Shown piece after piece: positions 32,801 through 44,800 of a DNA stretch of 64,000 bases. The notes beneath the pieces were generated by a model. That model was not told where the DNA came from. It ran no database searches and saw only the letters and a program-made list of their open reading frames with translations. The stretch lies in contig NC_087067.1 of assembly GCF_963678635.1 (NCBI RefSeq), positions 20,954,596 through 21,018,595 on the forward strand, read 5' to 3'. Positions within the stretch are counted from its first letter, which is position 1. Every line of letters starts with the position of its first letter. The position numbers and the translations under genes were made by a program. The stretch is from Symsagittifera roscoffensis. Taxonomy: Eukaryota; Xenacoelomorpha; Acoela; Convolutidae.

Positions 32801-35800
32801 TTTGATTATACGTACCATTTGTTTTTGTTTCATTTTTAGGTGTACGGGGCTTTGTATGGCAAACAGGACGGGAGAAAAATTGAGATGAGCACCTCTTTCG
32901 AGCTCTGTCTTCTCGAAGGCACTTCCCAGATTGACATGGGATACTACCAGACCAAAGCTGAAAAGTGTGAGTGGTCAAAGTTGTTCACCTTTCCAGAAGA
33001 TCGTGTTTTCATCGACAATAAAATGCAATTTAGTATCTGATTATTCCGCTCATGTAGATTTAGGATTGCAGCCTCAGTCTATAGGTTTCATTTTGGGCTT
33101 ATCTTAGTCGATTCACAGTCGTAAGTTTCTATAGAGAACTGCTTAAATTAATCATTAACTCCCTAGTTCTTCTATAAAGTAAATGATTTTGAAAAGACTG
33201 GGTTGCTAATTTAATCTCGAGACAATTTTCAGTTTTGTGTTGCAGTTAAGGAGGTGTTCGGAGACCTGGAATGTCTCGGCTGGTACACGACAGGAGGGGA
33301 GCCAGACGACGAACATGACTCACAGATTCATAGACAGGTAGAAGTTCAGTTGCTACTAAGACATAGCCTTCATAATTTTTGAAGTAGCAATAATTTATTT
33401 ATTAATTTATTTTTTAAACTGCCAGGCGGCAAGCAAGGATGTGACGTAACCAAATTGAGATGACGTAACCTTGCATTACGATTATATTAATCGGTAGATG
33501 TATTCGTGCAACCTGTTTTACAAGTTTTACAATATGCAGCGAACAGTTGGGAGAAATAAGTTATTCTGATGTTGAGAAGAAAATTTGCTCCCTCTTCTAA
33601 TATGTACTAAACTGAATAGAAGAAAATCATTCGATTCTATCCTTTGCATAATATGGAGCATCTAAATGATTTTTTTGTTGTTGTTGTTGCAAAAAGATAG
33701 TTTTTCGTTTCAGTTCATGGAAATCAACGAGAACCCTGTACTATTGAAATTGTCGCCACTTCAATCTTCAGCATCAGAGGTAAAAACAAAACATTATATG
33801 CCAGAGAAATTTCAGCCATTTGTCATTTGTATAAAACAGAGACATCGATAATACAGCCACAATAAGTGTTTGGTAAAACAACAATCCAAATTCAGGTGTA
33901 ATAAAATTTTGACAGAAATTTCTTAGACAGTTTTATGACAAAATTATTCGTGACACCCCGCCTAACACCTAATTGTAATGATTGTTGATTTATAGACAAG
34001 CTATTTGTCAAATTTGCCAATTATGTATTTTTTGTTGATGTTGAATTCTTCATTTTTTTTTTCAGTTGCCCTTGACATTATGGGAAGGGTGTGTGTCTTC
34101 GGACGGGGACAAAATCTCTTTCCTGAAGTTACCATACGCACTAGCAACAGATGAGGCAGAAAGGATAGGAGTGGATCATGTCGCTAGAGTCTCCACAGGT
34201 GAAATAATGTAATAGTAATTAAAACATTCGACCTGGGGCAAACTTTCTTGATTCAGGAAAAACCCTTTTTTATGCGATCTTTGAGGTTGCATATGAAGCG
34301 TCGTAGCGCAGTCTTAGTCGCTAGAAAAAACTGAATATTTCCACTAGAAAAAACTGAAAACTTAGGCGCTAGAAAAAACTGAATGTTTTCACTAGAAAAA
34401 AACTGAAAACTTAGGCGCTAGAAAAAACTGAATGTTTTCACTAGAAAAAAACTGAAAACTTAGGCGCTAGAAAAAACTGCATTGACTGGCAATACAGGCC
34501 TTAAAATAAACTTTGAAATTATAATAAAGTTAAGCTTTGAACGGTTTCATAAAGGAAGGAAGTTCTGAGAAATAGATTTGAAGCTCTCTCTTTTTTGCAT
34601 AATTGGTAGCAAAATTGTGCAACTTTGTTCAATTTGCTGTAATTTGAAGAAAAGATGATTTCAGTTTGTATAATAGCTTAATTACGCTTGTGGTTTAAAT
34701 ATTCTTACTGTAATTATATTTTGCAGTTCACCAGTCGAGGAAGACAACAGTGGCTACTTTGGGATCCTTAGGGGGAGGAGCGGGTGGATTGCCAGGCACA
34801 GGGGAGAATATAGGCAGCAACATCACAGTAACAGAACCTACATCAACAAGTAGGTCAAATTTGATTTTATCATGTTTGAGCCATAAAAATTTTATATTTC
34901 GATGTATCCTGAAGCAAAAATAGTTTTCAGAAATTTTATCAAATTTGGCTCAATTTTATCAAATTTGAGCCATAAAAATTTCATATTTCGATGTATCCTG
35001 AAGCACAAATAGTTTTTAGAAAATTTGATCCTTCAAACAACGAATTATGGATCAACTAAAATGAAAATAATACGCGAAAAATGATATTAAAAATAAAAGT
35101 TGATTTACAACTAACAATGAAAATTCGAAAGGAATGGCGATTTAAATTGAAATGCTCAAAAGAATTATGATACCATACAATATGTTGTGTAGCCATCATG
35201 ACACTAACTGATTCAACTGATTTTGTTAAAGTAGTTGGTAACCCTATAAAAGTCTATATTTCGATTTGATAACGCTTGCTAATGGCAAGCGTAATAATGT
35301 CAAGGCAAGCGTAACACATTTTTGCCTGGTAGCCAAATCAGGCTGTTCGTTTTTTATTTTATAAACCCATTTTTGAGGGGAAATTTATGGGTCCGTGTTT
35401 TGCACAAATTCCTCCTGGTTAAATCTGACGAAACATTTTTCGATCTGATCTATTTTTTGTCATATCTTTTGTCAAAATCTAAGAAACACGCCCATTCAGA
35501 GTTTCATGCTATTATGATCCTTTTGACCGGATAATTCAATTTAAATTAGTTCATATACCACAGTTTGTTAGGATTTTATTTCCCGATAGTTTTATTTCCC
35601 GATAATTATTTTCAAAGAATGCAAAAGTAGCAGCAGTGCATTAACATTTTACTGAAAATTTTTGTTGTAGGAAAACTGCATTCTTGAAACTTTTTATGTT
35701 TTTTTTTCAGCCGGAGTCTTCTCGTTATCGTTCCTGTTGTTGCCGAAGCTTTTGTGTAAACTGAAGCCTACTGATTCTTGCTATTAAAGAAAAGTAGTTT

Positions 35801-38800
35801 TTATTCAAATAAATTGTGGAAACAAACGTAGAAATCATTTTTGCCTCTTCTCTTTTTTTGAGTTAAGGATTTAATTAAATTTGATTAAAAATTAAGTTTT
35901 AGTGAGTTGGTGAGGTTTAACCTATGTCGTAATTACACGAACGAGCGTAGAGTTATTTTACGCTTAATTTTTTTCTAATCCAGTTCGTTAAAAAAGTGCG
36001 TATTTGGTGGTACTTTTGCTGCATAGCATTTGCTATTTTATAGCAAGTGTTCTATTTGAGCAAGTGTTCCATTTATAAGTGGCAAGTTTCTGCGTGTTTT
36101 TAAACGAGATACGAGGACGTGAGACTCGTGATTTCCAGGCCGGTTGTTTGATAACGGTATATAGCAAGTTTTTGTTTTTAAGCCTTATATTTACCTTTTC
36201 CTATTACACTAGCCGTCAGCTTAGTGTATCCTTACGAATCTTCTCTTTTTTCTGACCTAACTCGCAAATAAAAGTGTTCTCTTATGTGGAAATTTCACTG
36301 TAGTATTAAAAATTGCATAGCATCTGTTCTCTGCTTTACTCGTGGCTTGTATTTAGCGCCTATTAAGCGTCGTGGCTGAGTGGTTAGTGTGTGCGATTCT
36401 GAATATTTAAGTCCCAGGTTCGAATCTCAGACGTCGCCTATTTTTTTAACCAAATCGAGGCTGATTTCTAATGTTTCTTATTGCTGTTTATAAAGCTGCT
36501 TTTTTCATATTCTCGCTAGAAGCTTCGCCTCTGTTTATTTTTACCTTTGCGATAAGCGATGGTATTGCAATTGGGTACTAGTTTTTTCCTAAATAACTTC
36601 GTTCACAGAATGGTCAAAATTAGCTATGGTAAATATAGGTTCAATTCATAAAGAATCCAAAATTCTTTGCGTCTACGGCACATTTGGTCTGGAGGGAACG
36701 AATACTCCTGGGTCGGCAAAGGTCCTGGTCCTCGAATCAGACAGAACCTGTTTTTTAAGCGAGAACTTGTACTTTTCAAAAAAATTGTATAGTATGTGTC
36801 TAATGCTTTGCTCGGCTTAGTTGCCATATCGTAAAATTTTGTTTTAATTTACCTAATTTACATTAAAGTTGCGTTTAGTGTTCTGATTTACTTCTGCTTG
36901 ACTTCGTATTTTTCTTTTTTTTTTGTTTTTTTTTTCGCTTCAAAATCTTTTCAACTCTATCGATTTTGGCTGATAATTTACCAGCTTAGTGACCTAATTT
37001 TGAGTCGTGTCAATAAGCGCATAATTTCTATGCTTTCTTTTGCATTGCAAAAATGGCTAAAATTTTAATATAAATTATAGTTCAAATTTTCCATGACACC
37101 GATTTTTTGCTTTGCTTTTTTTCGGCTTGATAGGTTTCGGCCTATTTTATATCGGCTTAGTGGCCTCTTGTTAGGGCTAAAATTTTGAGGTTGTATTTGT
37201 ACATTTTGAGAGCGAGCGATTGATACTTGAGATTTTTTTAATCTTAATTTTTTTTTGAATTTTTTTCGGCTTTTTAAAATTTTCCGCGATATATCCTTCT
37301 TTCCGCTTTACAGATTTCGGTCTAGATTATATCGGCTTAGTTTGCCTCATTTTGTTTGACGAGCTAATAAAATTTTTCGGATGTGTGTGTTTTGAGGGTG
37401 ACGGGGACTTGTTGATTAAGTCTTGTTGATTTTTTTCGGCTTAAAGGGCTTCTGTTACGGTATTGTCGTCTCTGTCGTTTTGGCATTTATGTGTTTCAAA
37501 ATTAGCCTTATTCATTTTGATTAGCGTAGCGTCTTGCTTGTTTTATATCACAAGTGGTGCGGAGCGCAGCTTCGACTCTAAGTATAAATTATCTTTTAGG
37601 ACTTCTTTTTGACGTTTTCTCTCTTGTGTTTGCTGAGGAGCCATCAGTAGACCTTATTAAAAGGCCAATATAAGGCAGGGGCTGTCGCAAATTAAGGTCA
37701 AGCTAAGTTCAAGAAGACAGCTCGTATCAGAGTGAAGCCCTAAATGTTCCGAATTTCTTCTTTGTTCCATGAAATAGTGTTTTTTTTAAACTGGATAACT
37801 TTTTCAAACAAATGAAAATTATTATTTCAAAAAAGTTTTTAAGATTTTTTCCAAAAACTATTTAAAGTACAAACTGATTTTTTCGCAGATATCAAAGTTT
37901 TAAATGGACATAAAGTGTTTCTCAATTCAATTTGGAACGATTTCTAAGACGTGTAAGCCTCCGCGTACGCGATTAGCAAGCGTTATCAAACTGCTATAAC
38001 TTGTAATGAAAAATGACCAAAGGTGAAGTATGTTTTTTTTCTGAGTTGAGCACAGGAATATAGTTTTCGGATCTTAGAAAATTGCTTTACAATTTGCTAA
38101 TTTAAAATCTAAATTTGTCTTGTGAAAAAGCCACCCCGAGCACAAATATTCCCAAGATACTTAAAATTAGTTTTTTACTCTATTGAATTGTCATCTAACG
38201 TAACTCAGTATTTTTCTTTATTTTTCCTTGAAGTTGCGGTCATGACGAAGTTGCGGTCATGAGGTTACGGTCATGACAAAGTAGAATAAAATCGGGAATG
38301 TATATATAGGAGTCTTCGATTTCGCTTTTCAGCCATGTTTCTGTTAGACAACAAACATCGATATTATGATGTGCCCTCTCCTTAGACCTGGCACATCATA
38401 ATATCGACGTTTGTTGTCTAACAGAAACATGGCTGAAAAGCGAAATCGAAGACTCCTATATATACATTCCCGATTATATTCGACTTCGTCATGACTGTAA
38501 CCACGAAAACTCAAACAAGTCAATTGGAGGTGGGGTTTGTGCCTACATTCGATCTACATTCATTGTTAAAAAACTCACACCTAACAACTGCAACTTGTTT
38601 GAAGTGTTGTGGCTCCTCGTCGACATACCTCCCCACATATCCTCTGTGTTGTTTATTATCCTCCATTGATCAATAGAAAGGAAGACTATTTAGACTATCT
38701 CACAAAAACGTTCGACGAATTTCTTAGACAGTACCCACACGCAGCGTTCATCATTGGTGGCGATTTCAACGACTTCGACACTGGCGCAAAAGAATCTTCT

Positions 38801-41800
38801 CTTGGGATACACTCAGTTTTCACGGGTGTCACCCATAAGCGATCGCAGTTTGATTACGTCATGGTATCGCAGAAGGCACTAGTGATGCAATGCTTCTATA
38901 TGAAGACTACAATGAAGACAGACCCTTAGCACTTGTTGTCGAATCTAGAGTTCCCATACCTACAGTACGGCGTAAGGTGTCTTTCCGTGATCAACGACAT
39001 CACAAAAGATGCCAATTTAACCTCGCTTTGGATGAATTTGATTTCAGTCCCCTTCTTTTGATCGAAGACCCTCAGATTGCGTCGGACTATATGATCGATA
39101 CTCTGTTTGATCTATACAATTTATATTGCCCACTCGAAACCGTTAAGCTTTCCAATAAAGACCCACCCTGCATGAGCACACTAGTGAAACTCCTATTGAA
39201 GAAAAAACAGCAGCTGATGAGAAGACACAAACATCGTGATGCCGATCTCGTATCCTCGCAAATCAGTGCCCTGCTTGTTAGCAATATTGCCTCGGACAAA
39301 AAAGCTAAAGGGTCAGCTAAGTGGTGGAAAAAGTCAACACCTTGTCTGGTCGGAAGCAGAAAGAAGTATTACGCATTCCTTTCTCAGCAGAAAAAATGAA
39401 TAAGTACTTCTGCAGTATATCCACTGTTACCAACTATCAAGATCCTATTTTCCTAGATTGTACTTCATCAGAGTTACCTCAACTAGAGCTGCATGTTTAT
39501 AATTATCTAAAGCGGGTCAAGATCACTGCGGCTGGGCATGACAATCTTCCACATTGGTTTATCAGAGAAAATGCACACAATCTGGCTGAACCGTTACATC
39601 ATCTCTATAACCTTTGTATTCGATATCAAATCTTTCCTGATGTGTTCAAGTTATCTAAAGTACCCATTCCGAAGTCAAAAGTTATCACTCAATGCAACAT
39701 GCTTCGGCCCAGATCTGTTACCCCGATACTGGCTCGGATTTTTGAAAGATTCGTATACGATCAGTTTGTTTCCAATTCATACAATTTGTGGCTGAATAAG
39801 AACCAATTTGGTTTCAGGAACAAATCTTCGACTAGTTGTGCGCTCATTAAATTAATGGATGACTGCAAGTCTCTCGAGAAACAGGGATGCGATTATATCC
39901 GAATCTTTTCTTTGGATCTTAGCAAAGCCTTTGGCAGAGTGCCACATCATCTCATAATCTCACAATTATCTAAAGTTGTCCCGAGTGTGAATCCCTATAT
40001 TCTTGATTCGTTCTTTTTTGATGCACCGGAAACAGTTTGTTCTTTATGACAACCAGAGATAATCAACGAGCAGTACCAATAGTGGTGTACCGCAGGGGAC
40101 TGTGATGGGTCCCCCGTGTTTCAATCTTTCATATGACGACTGTCAAGTTACTCAAACCCTGGCGACATCTGCAAAGTTTGCGGATGACAACACCCCCCTG
40201 CATCGGTGGTAAACATGGAGTTGACTCGGCAAATTAAGCCATCAGTCGCATCATGGAACGGCGTGAATCCAATAATCTTATCTTGAACTACGAGAAATCC
40301 AAAGAAGTTCAGATCAAATTATCTCACTCAGTTACTATCCAACCTGTTCATGACATTGAGATCACCGACAAACTTTAAATTCTAGGCATCACGTTCACCG
40401 ATAAACTCTCGTTTGAACCTCACATAACAAAGGCAACCAAAAAAGCCTAGTCGCAGCTGTTTCTGCTGATTAAACTGAAAAACCTTGGATACACCAAAAC
40501 TGAACTCAATCTTCTCTACAATCAGCTTGTTATGCCCATCATATTGTATGGTATTCAAGTATGGGGGGCGCACCCCAATATTTGCTCGACAAGATAGACC
40601 GAGTCCAGAGGAGGGCTGTTGATGCAGGCGTTATTCAAGGGTTTGTCTCAATCAACGACTTAGTAAGGAAAGAGGACGAAAAACTTTACCGAATTATATC
40701 GAGAGATGGCAACCATATTCTTTCAAGTATAATTCCATCTCGATCAGAGTATAGCGAAGCAAAATTGAGAGCGCGAAACCCAGTCGGCAATTATCTGATG
40801 AAAGAAAATATATGCGGCATTTCCCTGACAGGTTCTTGAGAAACTACAATTTGTAAATGTATTTGCCAATCATGTTTATTGGGACAAATCTCTGAGAGGT
40901 CTCGGAATATAAGCGCTATTAGTACGGTTCTGTAACTTGGCTTACAAATCACTGATATTGCTACGAACCATTTGACCGGAATGAAATTTCGGATTCTAAT
41001 TGATTTTCCATGAGAAACTACAATATGTAAATGTATTTGTTAATCAGTTGTGTTTTACTGATTTTAATTAAGACTTATTTAATATTTTCGACTGAATACG
41101 ATGAGCTCAATTTTTTTGCATTGATTTTTTAAAATCATATCCAAATTCATTTTTCATCGAAGTCAAATCACGCTCTCCATAATGGAATTGCAAATGGCCC
41201 CAAAAACGTGAAAGATTTGCACTGTCGACTATTTTGATTTTAAGATTTCGAAAAAATTAACTATTGATCTAGTTTTCTCAAATTTAATTAGTTTCAACCT
41301 GAAAGATTGTTGAAGGTCGCAGCGCTTTAAGGCCTTATATTTTTTAGCATGCTCAAAAATAGTCAGTCGTTTTTTGGTTTTCCGTTCGTTGACACTTTTT
41401 TTACATGTCTGTAGGCTAGGTTCACAAAAATTGCGTGCCTATCCAAATTCAAAGTGATGTTCATTTTGCATTGGTTCAAATATCAGTTTTTTTTCTTAAA
41501 GGTTTTTTCTTTTCAGTCTGTGACCAGTACATGGGGCACCACAGTGCAGTGAAGATGTTGCACAGCAGAGTGAGACTCATTCTGGACTACATAAGGGCAG
41601 TCCAGAGGGGCGAATTGGGACCGGCTGATCAGGCAAGTGGCCATGTGATTTTTATGATTAGCTTCGACCAAATTTCGAGAAGTTCGACCAAATAAGTACT
41701 GTGGCCAAACGGTTTGAGAAGGGAAGATGCAATCCTTATAACGAATACAAACGTTTCAACAACCAAAGGTTTCTTGGTGCTGCATGAGAACATCTATCCA

Positions 41801-44800
41801 TTCGAGACTGATAGACAATTTTTCTCAACGTGCTTTGGCTCTGAAAATGTCTGTCTAATTCGTAATACGGGGCGTGAAAAATCAAATTGCCGTCGATTAA
41901 AAATCGTTAGCACTTAAGAAACCATTGAAAGCAAAAATATATTTCTCTACATTTACGTTTAAAATGAACTCTGAAACATTTGAAATGTTCTGAACGTAAG
42001 TCAACGCTACCTGTTGGTTGCGCCCCCCATTATCGTCGTCATCTTAAATTGCACTCTATTCAGATTAAAAAAGTCTTTCAAACCTTAGAGAATGACCACC
42101 TATATACTGGAGAAAGAAAGTAACGCAACCAAACAGTTTGTAGGATTCCTTTAGACATGAAATATTTTCAATATATGTGTGAAAACAACAAGTATGAACA
42201 TAACTAAACTGTTTGATCTAAAGTAGTTTGAACTAAATTAATTTTTAAGCCATTGAAAAACTGATACAGATAACAGAAATGTGGACTTTTTGAACCAGAT
42301 TCTACCAGTGAGTACATTAAGTTTTCATTTGGATTTTGGAAGTTTGTTAGTCTTGGTGAATTTTTGTGCAAAGTATCACAAAAAATGGAAAATCAGAAGC
42401 TTACAGCTCCAAATCAAAATGTCACATAGTTTTTCAGAAATGAAAGTAGTATTTTGGGGTTTCAATTCACCTTTTTGTATAAAAAAAAAACGTTTTTATT
42501 TGAGATAAACAATTGCCTCAATCAAAACCAAATTAACAGCTGCTACCCTAAAAGAACCAGAAAATGCTTTTGCTTTATAATTTTTTTCAGTCAGTTATTT
42601 TTTTCAGTTGCGTTACTTTTTTCTCTAGTATACACACAGGGGGTTGTTATGGGTTGCGTCCAAAATGGCTCAATTAACAAATGGCATGAAAGTTTGAAAA
42701 TTACCATTTGGCATAGACTTCAAAAAAAATCCCAAATGATTCAAAATTTGTAAATTTGCCAAATGGCATACATAGTCTTTTGAAAAGTGGCAGTAAGATT
42801 TAAATTAATTTCGGAACTAACCGGAATATTCAACAGAAAGAAAGAAATAAGTTGGTTTTTATTTTTTACAAGCGAGATCGGGCTTCGTATCTGTTTCACG
42901 TTGCAAATCATTGTGTTTAGGTTTTTCCATTTTTTTTTAACGTTGAAGAACATCAACTTGGTAACCCAATTCGAATCGATTGTTGTAGCCTTCATGTGCT
43001 TTTATTGGTCTCAGGTTGCTCTGTCTAGCATAAACGCTGTGGATGTTTGGTGGAAATTGATGTAACCAAGTTGCCTCGAAATAGTTTACACAAAGATTTG
43101 GAAAATGTGAAACCAGTAATCTTGTCGATGCTTCTTGGAGTAACTCTTGAAATTTTTGGCGGACAAAAAAGCACTGGTAAGAAATCTATGGCAATTAATT
43201 TTCGAATAAATTGCAACACACATTCTGCAACACAAACCAAACCACGGGAATTTTCGATTCTCCAATTACTCAGAAATAACGTTTACTTGGTAAAAAAATT
43301 TCGGTGAGGATTCAAAATTTTCTTCAGGAAGAAATATTCTACGTTTCGAAAGAGCTTTTAAATTCCACTCGCTAGAAGCAATAACAGTACCGCACTCTCT
43401 GTCGCCTTTTAACAAATTTTATTTTTCCATCCTGCGTTTGTGCCCTTTCATCTCGAAATCTTAACGATTCGATATTTCTTGGCATTTTCGACATCCTTGT
43501 ATATAGTTGTCGATACAGTACAGTGTCGATTTTACATTTCTGATTGAGAAGAGACTTGTATCGCTGGTTCCGGCTACAATTGTTTCGTAATTTTTGGCAA
43601 CTGACTCGGCTGGTTCCGGCTACAATTGTTTCGTAACTTTGGGCAACTGACTCGACTCCGAAAGAATTTTTGTTGTTAAAAAGATCTTTATAGCGGTTTT
43701 AGTCGGGCATATGGGATGAGTTAACAAGGTATCCATTTCAATATTTGAATTGAGACTGGAGCTCGTATTCAGTTTCAGTACAAAACCGGAAAAGAATTTG
43801 GTTGGTGCTTAGATTTTTTTGATAAAAGTATCCGTCATTATACAAAGTGCAACCCGTACCCGTTCCCTTTTAAAAATTTCAATTTGGCTCAGTTGTTAAG
43901 AATCTGATAATTCAGCTTGAAATTAATGTTGTTGAGTGATTTGTAATTTGTTGACAATTGAACAAAATAATGCGTGAAAACTGTCTGGAAAGATCTAACT
44001 TTTTCACACCTCAGTTTTCTCACATTGATTGAAATTGTTTATGCCATTTGGAAAGTGATTTTTTTCTATGCCATTTGGGAAGTTATGGCATAGAGGTTCA
44101 AAACTGATAAAGAGTCGATCAACATAGTTCAGACTCTTATATAGGTCGCGATGATTTTTTGGAAAATTTTGTGAAAATTTGTTCAGGCTCAAATTATTTT
44201 TTTTGCGCTTCGACTTTAGGTTTCTTTTCTGTTCATTTTTTTTGTTAAAAGAAAGGCAAACTCCCTTATCGAAGAGTAAACGTGTAAAGGTCAAGAAAAA
44301 CGTGATCGGCCTCTAGTTTCGAAACTGGAATTTAGTTCAGATTTCCCAGCGAAATAAAATTATTACCTATTGATCCAGTTTCTCAAATTGGGTTACTTTT
44401 ATTTTGAATGGCTAATACAAACTGTTCAAGAAAGTCAAAGAGCTTTGAGGGCATCTATTGTTTTCTTTGAAATTCGAAAGGTGAGAATTTTCAAAAACAA
44501 GTCAGCATTTTTTTCTGTTTACTTGCGTTGATTGACTCTTTTCTAACTGTCTGTTAGCTATGTTTCAGGTTGACATTGTTTTTATCTTAAAAATGAATTG
44601 AATTGACGAAGAGTTTATCGTGCAATTAGGAAACCTTGCGTGAAATCAACTCTCTGTGTCACACGCTGCCTCTAATTGCCACGAATACCTCTAGTGGAGA
44701 CATAATCTGCAGTGATGGGCTGTCAAGTTCAAATGGGGAGGAGTTGTTCAAGGGGGAGTTTGTTCAGCAGTACAATGAAGTGGCTCTGCTGTCTTTCCTG

